From Mucilaginibacter sp. L3T2-6 (lineage in GTDB: Bacteria > Bacteroidota > Bacteroidia > Sphingobacteriales > Sphingobacteriaceae), in contig NZ_JAUMKC010000002.1 of NCBI RefSeq assembly GCF_030519355.1, positions 186,001-250,000 of the forward strand: 64,000 bases of DNA, read 5' to 3'. Each line of letters starts with the position of its first letter. Positions within the stretch are counted from its first letter, which is position 1. Below the pieces are notes generated by a model, which was given only the letters and a program-made list of their open reading frames with translations, ran no database searches and was not told where the DNA came from. The position numbers and the translations under genes are program-made. Below are positions 54,906 to 63,374 of the stretch, piece by piece.

Positions 54906-56387
54906 ATGTTAAAAAAATACCTGCTCATTTTTCCCCTCTTTTTATTTTCCAGCCTCGCAGCGCGGGCAAATTTTGTATACGATGCTACCTGTATCGATGC
55001 CTACAAAGCCATTCTTAGCTTGCGGATGAATGAGGCACGGCAACTCATCGCCAAGGAAAAACAACTTAACCCGGCCAATGGCATTGTGGTGCTGCTGGAA
55101 AACTATATAGATTATTTCAGTCTGCTGGCATCTGAAAGTAAGAGCGATTACGAAAAGCTGAAGGACAGAAAGTCAGAGAGGATATCTGCACTGGAAGAGA
55201 ACGATAAAAATTCCCCCTTTTATTTGTTCTCGCAAGCAGAAATTTACCTGCAATGGTCATTTCTGAAAGCTAAGTTTGGTGATTATATGTCGTCGGGCTC
55301 AGATGCTAAGAGTGCAAACAGTCTACTGAAAGACAACAGCAAAAGGTTCCCCAACTTTTTACCCAATAAAAAGAGCCTGGCGCTGGTGAATATTATTTTT
55401 GGTAATATACCAGCAAATTTTAAATGGATAGCCGGGATGATGGGAATGAAAGGTAATGCACAATATGGCGTTAATCAATTGCTTGAGCTTAAGAAAGAGC
55501 TGCCCGATTCCAGCTTTAGTTTTTATAATGACGAGGTAATCTGGTTTTTATGTATCACCGAAATCAATGTGCTGCGCAGTAAAAACAGCTTTGATAAACT
55601 GATAGGGTACCTCGATGGTATGGATAACAACAGCATGTTAAAAGCATACTTGCAAGGCTATGTTTCATCAAAAACTGCACATAACGATGAAACTATCAGG
55701 TTTTTAGAAGCTGCCCCAAAGTCAAACCGGTATATTAATGTGCCTCCCATGTACTATATGCTGGGGAATGCCTTGCTTAATCGCCTTGATAAGGATACCC
55801 CTGTAGCATTGGGTAAATATGTGAATGAATACCGGGGCACAGCTTATATCAAAGACGCTTATGTTAAGTTAGCTTACTTCTTCTTGCTGCAGAACGACTC
55901 CGACCGGTATAATGCCTACATGAAGCTGGCCCGCACAAAAGGCACTACCACCGACCCCAAAGATAAGATCGCATTGCGCGAGGCCAGTGAGCCCCGGCCG
56001 GACATCGATTTGCTTAAAGCGCGGCTGTACTTCGACGGTGGATATTACAGCAAAGCTATGGCACAACTGGCCAACAAGGACGTAAACGGGCTTAAACTAA
56101 CCCGCGATAAAATTCAATACTATTATTATTTGGGGCGGATAAATGACAAGATTAATAAAAACTATGAAGCTGTGTTAAACTATCAAAAGGCAATAGCCAT
56201 TGGTAAGGAGACCAGTTACTATTACGCTGCAAATGCCGCGTTGATGATCGGCAATATTTACGGGGAAATAAAAGAGAACCAGAAGGCAGCCTATTATTAT
56301 CACCAGGCGCTTGATATGAGATCGCATGATTATCAAACAGATATAGATAACGATGCGAAAGCAGGGTTGAAAAGAGTAGGGCAGTAA
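54906..56387 (+). CDS. exported TPR-repeat protein
   Basis: A 493-residue protein with an N-terminal signal peptide (MLKKYLLIFPLFLFSSLAARA) and helical repeat pairs through most of its length, clearest at the C-terminus (YYLGRINDKINKNYEAVLNYQKAI and AYYYHQALDM), typical of tetratricopeptide repeats. It probably serves as a periplasmic or outer-membrane-associated scaffold; no catalytic motif is seen. The start at 54906 rather than an upstream in-frame ATG is chosen because it begins the signal peptide. It is divergent from the NRPS-PKS operon and convergent with the lipid operon, so it is an isolated plus-strand gene within the specialised region. Confidence 0.8.
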   Translation: MLKKYLLIFPLFLFSSLAARANFVYDATCIDAYKAILSLRMNEARQLIAKEKQLNPANGIVVLLENYIDYFSLLASESKSDYEKLKDRKSERISALEENDKNSPFYLFSQAEIYLQWSFLKAKFGDYMSSGSDAKSANSLLKDNSKRFPNFLPNKKSLALVNIIFGNIPANFKWIAGMMGMKGNAQYGVNQLLELKKELPDSSFSFYNDEVIWFLCITEINVLRSKNSFDKLIGYLDGMDNNSMLKAYLQGYVSSKTAHNDETIRFLEAAPKSNRYINVPPMYYMLGNALLNRLDKDTPVALGKYVNEYRGTAYIKDAYVKLAYFFLLQNDSDRYNAYMKLARTKGTTTDPKDKIALREASEPRPDIDLLKARLYFDGGYYSKAMAQLANKDVNGLKLTRDKIQYYYYLGRINDKINKNYEAVLNYQKAIAIGKETSYYYAANAALMIGNIYGEIKENQKAAYYYHQALDMRSHDYQTDIDNDAKAGLKRVGQ

Positions 56388-56466
56388 ATAGCCGGTTTTA
56401 ATTTAATAACAATGCAGGCTCGCTAAGGTCCTGATATTTGTTGGAAAAAATCCCAACGATATCAGT

Positions 56467-56514
56467 GCTCCGTAGGTGCGCAACATGGCATGCGGGGTCA
56501 CGCGCCTACGGAGC
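56467..56514. repeat. inverted repeat between convergent genes
   Basis: GCTCCGTAGG (56467-56476) and CCTACGGAGC (56505-56514) are perfect reverse complements with a G/C-rich loop. CTCCGTAGG-type words are found in widely scattered intergenic repeats of Bacteroidota. It lies between the TPR gene and the convergent acyltransferase and may also work as a transcription barrier. Confidence 0.55.
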
Positions 56515-56610
56515 GCGCCCTATTGCGATTCAATTTTCTGTCGATATTTTGCTCCTAAGGGAGGATTTGGAAATTTGTGGCACGGCAAATAAAACAAAAA
56601 AATTATTTAA

Positions 56611-57276
56611 TCAATAAGTCAAATTTCCCTCTTCATGCGTGAATCGCACAATCTTTCGCATACTTTGTAAATGATGGGCGTTTATGTTTTTCTTTAGCGC
56701 TTCAAAATCAAAATTGTTATTGGTTCCGCAATCCAGCATATTCATATAAGCCGAGGGTTTAGTGCTTTCGTAATATTCAAGAATGGTACTGTTCCATATC
56801 ATCTGGCAATTACCTTTAAGGCGGGTAACTATTTCATAGATCCCATCTTTAAATTCAATCTGACGGATATGCTGCGACTCAAGATTGCCCTGGGGATAAT
56901 AAAGCAGGATATTGCCCGGTGTGCTGAGTACTTCTGCAGCGTAGTCAAGGCTCTCGTCTATTGAACGCTTACCAGGTTCTACAGAAAATGATCCGCAGTA
57001 CTTTAACCACCAGTTTTTCTCCATCTGCTTTTTTAGCGACATGGTGTACAGGCCCTTTAGTTTCTGTTGCTTGTCGATGTGCTTAAAGGCCACATAGTAC
57101 GAAAAAAATCCATCTAAAAAGCCAAAATGGTTGCACATCAGGATGTACGAATGGTTGGGCTTGATATCGATTGGATCGATAATCATCTTGTTGAAGCGCC
57201 GCCTGAAAAACCACATCAGCATGGCAGAGCCATATTTAATAACAGGCAAAGGGAGTGGTTTTGCTTTAATTATCAT
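56611..57276 (-). CDS. lysophospholipid-type acyltransferase (PlsC-like)
   Basis: A 221-residue LPLAT-family protein with a hydrophobic N-terminus and the catalytic HX4D motif NHFGFLD (H50, D55), followed by FSVEPGKRSIDES and LLYYPQGN, which corresponds to the EGTR-type acceptor block. It should transfer an acyl chain from acyl-ACP or acyl-CoA to a hydroxyl or amine at the inner membrane. As the last gene of an operon that also makes acyl-ACP, it is the best candidate for the step that uses that chain. It overlaps the alpha/beta hydrolase gene by 4 bases. Confidence 0.85.
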   Translation of the reverse strand: MIIKAKPLPLPVIKYGSAMLMWFFRRRFNKMIIDPIDIKPNHSYILMCNHFGFLDGFFSYYVAFKHIDKQQKLKGLYTMSLKKQMEKNWWLKYCGSFSVEPGKRSIDESLDYAAEVLSTPGNILLYYPQGNLESQHIRQIEFKDGIYEIVTRLKGNCQMIWNSTILEYYESTKPSAYMNMLDCGTNNNFDFEALKKNINAHHLQSMRKIVRFTHEEGNLTY

Positions 57277-58094
57277 AGCAGCGATTCTGTTAGCCGGGTC
57301 ACAAAATTCTTCTTTATCATTTCATGACCTTCATCAAGCACTATTACTTTGGCGTGTTTTACTTTAGCGATGAAATCCTTCCCAATACCAGGCGGAAAAG
57401 ATTTGTCGCGTTTGCCAAATATAAAAATGCTTTTGATGTTTTGGTGATTCAATGCGTGCAGCAGCCGTGGTTCGTCGGTTTCAAAAGTGCGCAGGTAGGT
57501 AAAGCAGGCGTAAAAATTATAGCGTAATTCTTCGGTACCTATTTCGCCAAATAGGATTTTGTAAGCTTCCGCATCAATTATTCTTAACCCTCTGAAGGTT
57601 TTTAGCATCCTGACTAAAAAGGTTTTATTCAGCGCCATTTTCTCTAATATCTTATTACCGGCTTTGCCCTTGCTGAAAAATGGTATCAGTTTGCCAGGAT
57701 TTAAAGAGGAAGGGGCTGCTATTATAAATTCATCGATCAAATGCGGGAGCTCTTCGGTAACAACACTGGCATAGTGGGTACCCATTGAATAGCCGATAAT
57801 TGAAAAACGCCCGATACCTTCATATTTGCAAAACTCCAGAATCAATTCTGCAAATTGTTTTTTTGTGATGCCTTTTTTAACAGCAGGAAGGCTTTGATCC
57901 TTAAGCCTGGTCTGTTTATGAAAAAAAAGGTCGAAGCCAATAAAGGTGTATGCATCGCCCAGCGCAGGCTCCAGCAGCTTAAACTGCTTACCATGCATGC
58001 CATAACCATGAAAGCCCAGCATCACTTTTGGGCCATTGCCAAATTTGTAATAATGTAGCGTAACCCAATCATTTTCAAAATAATGGTCGGTCAT
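57273..58094 (-). CDS. alpha/beta hydrolase
   Basis: A 273-residue alpha/beta-hydrolase fold enzyme. The nucleophile elbow GYSMG has S103, the oxyanion region is LGFHGYGMHG (about 26-35), and the Asp and His of the triad are near the C-terminus (FGKRDKSFPPG and DEGHEM). It may be a thioesterase or esterase that edits or releases the acyl chain of the operon. The start at 58094 (MTDHYFEND) is chosen because it leaves 7 bases after the upstream stop; an upstream extension would overlap that gene. Confidence 0.83.
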   Translation of the reverse strand: MTDHYFENDWVTLHYYKFGNGPKVMLGFHGYGMHGKQFKLLEPALGDAYTFIGFDLFFHKQTRLKDQSLPAVKKGITKKQFAELILEFCKYEGIGRFSIIGYSMGTHYASVVTEELPHLIDEFIIAAPSSLNPGKLIPFFSKGKAGNKILEKMALNKTFLVRMLKTFRGLRIIDAEAYKILFGEIGTEELRYNFYACFTYLRTFETDEPRLLHALNHQNIKSIFIFGKRDKSFPPGIGKDFIAKVKHAKVIVLDEGHEMIKKNFVTRLTESLL

Positions 58095-58101
58095 TTTATG
58101 G

Positions 58102-58503
58102 TTATTGGATATTTTCGATAAACGCGATTGCCCAGGCATAATCACCATCATGCGAGATGGTTAATGCGATATCAAATTTAGCGCCTTGCCTGTGTAAAAC
58201 TACAACAGGGCGGCCAACTGGCTTATCCCGCAATATCTCTATCTTTTTAGGTCCTAATGCTGAGGGATCGACCTGTTTAATAGCTTTATAAACAGCTTCT
58301 TTGGCCGCCCAGGTAGACGCATAGCGCAGCAGCGGGTTTTCAAATTGATTGCAATAAGCTATTTCATTAGCGGTATAAACTTTGTTTTTGAACGATTCCG
58401 TAAATGATTCTTCGAAATCGGGGATAAACACGATGTCGTTCCCGGCTGAAAATCGTTGGGGCAGCAGTTCATTTATCGCTTTTTTAATTTCCTTCTCCAT
58501 CAA
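58102..58503 (-). CDS. holo-ACP synthase-like phosphopantetheinyl transferase
   Basis: A 133-residue AcpS-type PPTase: GNDIVFIPDF (D23 the first Mg ligand, matching the GxDIVxIxRF block) and STWAAKEAVYKA (E69). This is the single-lobed trimeric class, distinct from the Sfp-type enzyme 15 kb away. It probably activates the carrier protein of this operon. Its start lies 20 bases inside the end of the enoyl-reductase gene, so the two are translated together. Confidence 0.88.
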   Translation of the reverse strand: MMEKEIKKAINELLPQRFSAGNDIVFIPDFEESFTESFKNKVYTANEIAYCNQFENPLLRYASTWAAKEAVYKAIKQVDPSALGPKKIEILRDKPVGRPVVVLHRQGAKFDIALTISHDGDYAWAIAFIENIQ

Positions 58504-59305
58504 CCCCTAATCCCATAATATTAAAGCCACCGTCTACATAGTGGATATTGCCGGTGACTTTTTTTGATAAATCCGAGAAGTAATATAATGCAGCGTCGCC
58601 TACATCACCGGCATCTATGTTGCCCAATGGTGCAGTGAACTTACCCATCTTTCTTAATTTACGTACCCCGAAAATACCGCCAGAAGACGTGGTCATCACC
58701 AGGCCGGCCGAAATGGCATTTACACGGGCACTTTTTTCGCCCCGGAAATAACTGGCCAGGTAAATCATTATATTTTCAAGGGCCGCCTTGCAAATGGCCA
58801 TGCCGGCATAACCAGGGAATACCCTTTGCGAAGCATTATATGTAAGCGTTAATATGGAAGCATTTTTTGCCAGCAACGGTTCGGCAACGCGGCAAATGCG
58901 AAGCAACGAATAAGCGCTGATATTAAAGGCATCCATAAAATCCTCAAATGGGATATCGATGTACGATGGCGCCGGTTCGTTGCTTCCGGGCAGGCTATAG
59001 CACATTACCGACTGACTGCCAAAAGCTACGCCATGCAGTAAATAATTTATAGGTCCGGCAATTTGATGAACCAGTTTTAAAAATGCAGAAATATCATCCT
59101 CATTGCGAACATCGGCCAAACCTGCAAGGGCGGTATCCATGCCGTTTTGCTCCATCAGGTATAAAACCTCGTCCTTAGTATCGGCAACGTAGCTTAATGC
59201 CACCGTGCAGCCCGAACGATGCAATTTAACAGCTATATCCCACGCAATGGAACTTTCATTCCGCACCCCGAAAACTGCGGCTACCTTATTTTTATTATCA
59301 ATCAT
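58484..59305 (-). CDS. enoyl-ACP reductase, FabI-like SDR
   Basis: A 273-residue short-chain dehydrogenase of the FabI group. GVRNESSIAW (13-22) is the FabI nucleotide-binding signature, and Y156 and Y166-x6-K173 occupy the catalytic positions (LTYNASQ and PGYAGMAICK). It should reduce the trans-2-enoyl-ACP double bond with NAD(P)H, so the operon's product contains at least some saturated units. A housekeeping FabI is expected elsewhere in the genome, so this is probably a specialised paralogue. Its ATG shares one base with the ketosynthase stop. Confidence 0.88.
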   Translation of the reverse strand: MIDNKNKVAAVFGVRNESSIAWDIAVKLHRSGCTVALSYVADTKDEVLYLMEQNGMDTALAGLADVRNEDDISAFLKLVHQIAGPINYLLHGVAFGSQSVMCYSLPGSNEPAPSYIDIPFEDFMDAFNISAYSLLRICRVAEPLLAKNASILTLTYNASQRVFPGYAGMAICKAALENIMIYLASYFRGEKSARVNAISAGLVMTTSSGGIFGVRKLRKMGKFTAPLGNIDAGDVGDAALYYFSDLSKKVTGNIHYVDGGFNIMGLGVDGEGN

Positions 59306-60654
59306 TATATGTCCCTCGAGATTGCCATTGCGCTGTTAGTACCGCCAAAACCATAATTCAGGCAAACAATCTGGTTAATTTCTTTCGCTACTATATCCTG
59401 CGAGATCAAATGACGGTATTCTGCGGCGGGTTTCATCGGCCCATTCCAGCCTGGTTTTTGCTGAAAGTTCTCCAACTCAGTGTTCAGGTTGTCAGAATTT
59501 TTATTCGCCAATACTTTTTGGTTTTTAAGCATCAGCAGGGCGGTAATAAACTCAACCGAACCCGCAGCACCGAGCATATGCCCGAACTGTGATTTGGGCG
59601 CACAGATGCTGTACCCGTTTTCACCTATCGACTCTACTACGCTAACCAGCTCGATAATGTCGCCCACCGGAGTTGCTGTACCGTGTACTTTTACTACATC
59701 AGGTTTTACATTACCGCCTGCCATTAATCCTCTCCAAAGTCTGCGCTGCCCATCGTACGATGGATAAAACATATTGCCGTCTCCGTCGGAATTGTTGAAA
59801 TATTCATCGATAACGGCAAGTATGTCAGCGCCGCGGGCCTTTGCCATTTCGTATTCTTCCAACGCAACAATGCCGGCGCCAAACGAACACACAAAGCCAT
59901 TACGTTTAACATCGAACGGCCTTGAGCTTTCGGCAGGAGAGAAGCCCTTGCTTAAAACCTGCATGGCATCAAAGCCGATAAAAGTTTCCAGCGCCGTGCC
60001 TTCCACGCCGCCGCATATCGCCCTGTCCTGCAGTCCGAATTTTATCAGGCGATATGCGTAACCTATATTTCCCAAGCCGGTAGCGCATGCTGAAATGATA
60101 GATTCACAAACCCCTTTGTTTTTTATTAAACAGGAAACGTTTGCTGCTTCACGGTATGACATTGCCCTGTCTACCGTATGCGAGCCCGCCATCCTTGTTT
60201 TTTTACCCAACTCATAAAAAGCATGCCATGCATGGCGTGATACCACGTTGCCACCACCGCCCGACGCTATAACCACTCCGGTCTGTTCAGATTCGGTTTC
60301 TTCGGTGGTCCAGCCGGCCATTTTTATCGCTTCCAGCGCGCCAATCATTGCCCAAACGCAGCCCAAATCGGCGGTTGCCAGGTTCATGTCTGGTATTCTG
60401 CCTAAATGGTCTACGTAGGTTTCCGGCCATTCTGTTTCCGGAACCGGGTGAATGGCTTCCAGGTTCATTTCCTCTTCGGTGATATATCCTGCAACGGTCG
60501 AACGGATTTGTTTAGGATATTGCAGCGCCTTGGGCCATTCGCGTATCATGCTTTCGCCTGCAAATAGTTTTCTGTCAAAATCGTTCAAATCTTTACAGGT
60601 CGGAAAAGCTCCGCCCATGCCAACAACTGCTACTTTTCTGCCTGCTGCAATCAT
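59305..60654 (-). CDS. beta-ketoacyl-ACP synthase (KAS II-like)
   Basis: A 449-residue thiolase-fold condensing enzyme with the complete Cys-His-His triad: C190 (IISACATGLG), H324 (KVHGTATPVGD) and H359 (QFGHMLGAAGS). It lacks the gatekeeping partner (chain-length factor) that accompanies aryl-polyene or type II PKS pairs, so it probably acts as a homodimer. It extends acyl-ACP with malonyl-ACP. The acyl carrier protein gene lies 2 bases upstream. Confidence 0.9.
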   Translation of the reverse strand: MIAAGRKVAVVGMGGAFPTCKDLNDFDRKLFAGESMIREWPKALQYPKQIRSTVAGYITEEEMNLEAIHPVPETEWPETYVDHLGRIPDMNLATADLGCVWAMIGALEAIKMAGWTTEETESEQTGVVIASGGGGNVVSRHAWHAFYELGKKTRMAGSHTVDRAMSYREAANVSCLIKNKGVCESIISACATGLGNIGYAYRLIKFGLQDRAICGGVEGTALETFIGFDAMQVLSKGFSPAESSRPFDVKRNGFVCSFGAGIVALEEYEMAKARGADILAVIDEYFNNSDGDGNMFYPSYDGQRRLWRGLMAGGNVKPDVVKVHGTATPVGDIIELVSVVESIGENGYSICAPKSQFGHMLGAAGSVEFITALLMLKNQKVLANKNSDNLNTELENFQQKPGWNGPMKPAAEYRHLISQDIVAKEINQIVCLNYGFGGTNSAMAISRDI

Positions 60655-60656
60655 AG

Positions 60657-60938
60657 TTATTTATTTGCTCCGCGCTCTTTTACCATTATAATCAGGTCGA
60701 TAACATCTTTTACCTTCGAACCCATACGATCGATGTCTTCATCCTCAAACTCGATGTCGAATTTTTGCTCAACCTTGGCAGCAATATTAATCAGCTCGGT
60801 TGATGGTGTATTCATATCTGTTAAAAAGTCGGTTTCTTCGGTAACGCCCTCCAGCCTGGCCGGGTCGATGGTGCGTACCGTCCGGAGTACTTCCAGTAAG
60901 CCATCGAGTATTTCTTTTCTTTCGTTTGAGTTTTCCAT
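60657..60938 (-). CDS. acyl carrier protein with atypical attachment motif
   Basis: A 93-residue acidic helical protein with the ACP fold. The expected DSL attachment motif reads P45-S46-T47 (DMNTPSTELINIA), with S46 the presumed phosphopantetheine site. Helix II (TELINIAAKVEQKF) and the following acidic EFEDEDI segment are normal. The altered motif suggests a carrier dedicated to the ketosynthase and PPTase in the same operon rather than the housekeeping ACP. It lies 1 base after the hotdog-protein gene. Confidence 0.85.
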   Translation of the reverse strand: MENSNERKEILDGLLEVLRTVRTIDPARLEGVTEETDFLTDMNTPSTELINIAAKVEQKFDIEFEDEDIDRMGSKVKDVIDLIIMVKERGANK

Positions 60939-60939
60939 A

Positions 60940-61536
60940 TTATGCTAGTTTGTTAAATTGTTCAATAAGGATGGCGCGGCCTGTAATATCATGCAGTTCG
61001 GCTACTTTTATAAAATCGCTGCTAATATCATAGTTTAATAGCCGTTCGTCTGTGAAGTCTTTAAAATAATGATCCAGGTTTAAGCCCTTTGGTACGCGGT
61101 ATATGCGGCCATCGCACACCATTTGCCGCCATTTCCAAAATGTAATATTGCCGATGCTGATAAATGTATCGCCAAATTCAAGATAATTTTGAAAACTTAC
61201 ATTGCCGATGCTGATGAACGCCGGTACAAATGAATCTCTTAATACATCGGGCAGGCAACTTTGTTTGCGGCACTGCAGAAAAGTGGCGCAGGATACAATA
61301 GTAGCTTGTGCGAAAGCTTCCACCTGATCAACACCGCGAAACACATTAAAGTGATCCTCCACATCACGTTCTGTTGGGGAGTAGCTGGCTACAATGCCTT
61401 TATTTGGCGAGTGCCAGTGATAGGCGTTTACCAGCCGTTTGGTAGGGCCGTGAAGCAGCAAATTCGCCGGGTCGACGCCTACGAGGTTGCCGTTTTGAAT
61501 AATGTCGAAATAGTCTGCTCTTTCTTTCGCTGTCAT
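60940..61536 (-). CDS. hotdog-fold protein, FabZ-like dehydratase candidate
   Basis: A 198-residue protein, longer than FabZ (about 150). VEDHFNVFRGVDQVEAFAQA (about 59-78) aligns with the FabZ active-site block: H62 corresponds to the catalytic His and E73 to the catalytic Glu, but the loop between them is three residues shorter than in FabZ. An ISIGN motif occurs twice (about 112-116 and 127-131). It most likely dehydrates 3-hydroxyacyl-ACP; a thioesterase role is the alternative. It overlaps the ketoreductase gene by 4 bases and precedes the ACP gene. Confidence 0.72.
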   Translation of the reverse strand: MTAKERADYFDIIQNGNLVGVDPANLLLHGPTKRLVNAYHWHSPNKGIVASYSPTERDVEDHFNVFRGVDQVEAFAQATIVSCATFLQCRKQSCLPDVLRDSFVPAFISIGNVSFQNYLEFGDTFISIGNITFWKWRQMVCDGRIYRVPKGLNLDHYFKDFTDERLLNYDISSDFIKVAELHDITGRAILIEQFNKLA

Positions 61537-62252
61537 ATTAAACCACCGTTAACATGAATATTTGTTCCGTTAATGTATGATGCCTTATCTGATAGGAGGA
61601 AAGCTACTGTATCCGCCACATCATCCGCCCTGCCAAACCGCTTAGCGGGTATCATATTAAAATATTTTTGCCTGATGGCTTCTGGAATTCCCGCCGTCAT
61701 ATCTGTTTCGATAAATCCCGGCGACACGCTCAATACCCTGATGCCATGTTCCGTATTGGTTGCCGCCGCCTCCTGCGCCAATGAGCGCGATAGTGCTGCC
61801 AGTCCTGCCTTTGTAGCCGCGTAAACCGACTGAAAAGCATTGCCGCTTTCGCCAACCACCGAGCTGATGTTGATAATGACCCCCTTTTGCGTGAGGCTGA
61901 ACATTTTTATCACTGTTTTACAAATCAGGATAGGGGCTTTCAGGTTTACATTCAGCATGGCTTCTATTTCGCGTTCCGGCTGATAATTCAGGGGTTTATC
62001 GTAAGTAACGCCGGCATTATTGATCACGCCGTACAAGTCGCTGTGCTCTTTTTTTAGTCGTTTGCAGAAATTGTTGATAGCATCTGTGTCGGAGAAATCG
62101 GCACATAAAATATGGCTGCCAGGGATTTCTTCAGTGAAGCTTTCCGGTTTGGATGCATGTAAAACCAGCGTGTAATCACCCGACAGTTTTTTTGAAATGG
62201 CCAGTCCTAACCCTTTGCTGGCGCCGGTGACAAGTATTTTTTTTTTTTCCAT
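61533..62252 (-). CDS. 3-oxoacyl-ACP reductase, FabG-like SDR
   Basis: A 239-residue classical short-chain dehydrogenase: GASKGLGLAI is the NADPH loop, NNAGV follows strand 4, the catalytic Ser is in INISSVVG and YAATK supplies Tyr and Lys, and the C-terminus ends GTNIHVNGG. It reduces 3-oxoacyl-ACP. The start at 62252 is preferred over 62270 because the latter's codon overlaps a TATATTTG promoter element. It is the first gene of the eight-gene lipid operon. Confidence 0.9.
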   Translation of the reverse strand: MEKKKILVTGASKGLGLAISKKLSGDYTLVLHASKPESFTEEIPGSHILCADFSDTDAINNFCKRLKKEHSDLYGVINNAGVTYDKPLNYQPEREIEAMLNVNLKAPILICKTVIKMFSLTQKGVIINISSVVGESGNAFQSVYAATKAGLAALSRSLAQEAAATNTEHGIRVLSVSPGFIETDMTAGIPEAIRQKYFNMIPAKRFGRADDVADTVAFLLSDKASYINGTNIHVNGGLI

Positions 62253-62267
62253 CAGGTTGTTCAGCTT

Positions 62268-62275
62268 CAAATATA
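62268..62275 (-). promoter_or_regulatory. -7 promoter element of the lipid operon
   Basis: The coding-strand sequence TATATTTG fits TAnnTTTG, 15 bases upstream of the preferred ketoreductase start. No TTTG is seen at -33. Confidence 0.4.
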
Positions 62276-62417
62276 ATTGATTAGCTGTTAGCGAAGAGCG
62301 ATTAGTTATAATTTGTTACTATAATATTAACATTTCGGCTTGAAACATGTTGATTTATAATGATAATTTGGGCCTGTTGTTTTAAGATTTCCCCGTCTTA
62401 ATCAGATATTTCTTCTT

Positions 62418-63374
62418 ATGCTTCGTAAATATTTAATAATCATAATATTAAACCTGTTGTTACTTCCGCATCCGGGGATGGCCCAAACCACGTCGTTATT
62501 CAAAATTGTACCGCTTGGCGTTAAAGGCGGCATCGACGAGAGCAATCTTTCCGCGTACATGATTGCACCTGCCGGGACAAATGACTATGTGTGCCTGGAC
62601 GCAGGCACGCTGCACTACGGTATCGAAAGGGCTGTGGCCAACAAAGTATTTAATATCCCGGCAGATAAGGTGTTAAAAAAATATATCAAGGCTTATTTTA
62701 TCTCGCACGCGCACCTCGATCATGTATCAGGATTAATAATTAACTCACCTGATGATTCAGCAAAAACTATTTACGGGCTGGCCAGCACGCTCGAAACCAT
62801 TAAAAGCCATTACTTTACCTGGGCAAGTTGGGCAAACTTCACCGATGAGGGAGATGCGCCGCAACTAAAGAAATATCACTATAGACCATTATCGCCGGAT
62901 AGTGTTACCGCCGTGAAAAATACTGCTATGAGCGTTACGACTTATCCGCTTAGCCACTCAAACCTTTCCAGCTCTGCTTTTTTGCTGAAAAATAAAGATG
63001 CTTATATTTTATATTTAGGGGATGTTGGCCCTGATGAAGTGGAAAAAAGCGATAAACTACATAAGCTATGGACATCTGTAGCGCCTTTAATAAAAAGCAA
63101 AAAACTGAAAGCAATAATGATAGAAACGTCCTTCCGGGATGAACAGCCTGATAAAACGCTATTCGGTCACCTTACCCCAAGATGGCTGATGAGAGAAATG
63201 GATGATTTGGCCGGGTTAACGGGCGAACCGGCATTGAAAGGATTCAAACTGGTTATTACCCACGTTAAACCGCCGGAATCCAATATCCGCGCATTGAAGT
63301 TGCAATTAAAAAGCGAGAACAAACTGGGGCTAAACTTGATTTTCCCGGAGCAGGGGAGGAAGATAACCTTGTAG
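62418..63374 (+). CDS. secreted class II cyclic-nucleotide phosphodiesterase-like protein
   Basis: A 318-residue exported protein with a signal peptide (1-22, ending GMAQ) and a metallo-beta-lactamase fold. SHAHLDHVSGL (H97, H99, D101, H102) is the class II PDE form of the metal motif, and TYPLSHSN and YLGDVGPDEVE supply further ligands. Class II PDEs hydrolyse 3',5'-cAMP/cGMP; a periplasmic enzyme would act on external nucleotide or related phosphodiesters. It is divergent from the lipid operon with 165 bases between starts, where a TTAAGA/TCTTAA hairpin precedes it. Confidence 0.85.
   Translation: MLRKYLIIIILNLLLLPHPGMAQTTSLFKIVPLGVKGGIDESNLSAYMIAPAGTNDYVCLDAGTLHYGIERAVANKVFNIPADKVLKKYIKAYFISHAHLDHVSGLIINSPDDSAKTIYGLASTLETIKSHYFTWASWANFTDEGDAPQLKKYHYRPLSPDSVTAVKNTAMSVTTYPLSHSNLSSSAFLLKNKDAYILYLGDVGPDEVEKSDKLHKLWTSVAPLIKSKKLKAIMIETSFRDEQPDKTLFGHLTPRWLMREMDDLAGLTGEPALKGFKLVITHVKPPESNIRALKLQLKSENKLGLNLIFPEQGRKITL

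Noticed and set aside
56611..62252. Assignment as an aryl-polyene or flexirubin cluster
   Set aside because: The characteristic starter and dialkylresorcinol genes (DarA/DarB, ammonia-lyase, AMP-ligase) and a KS/chain-length-factor pair are missing, and a FabI-like reductase is present.
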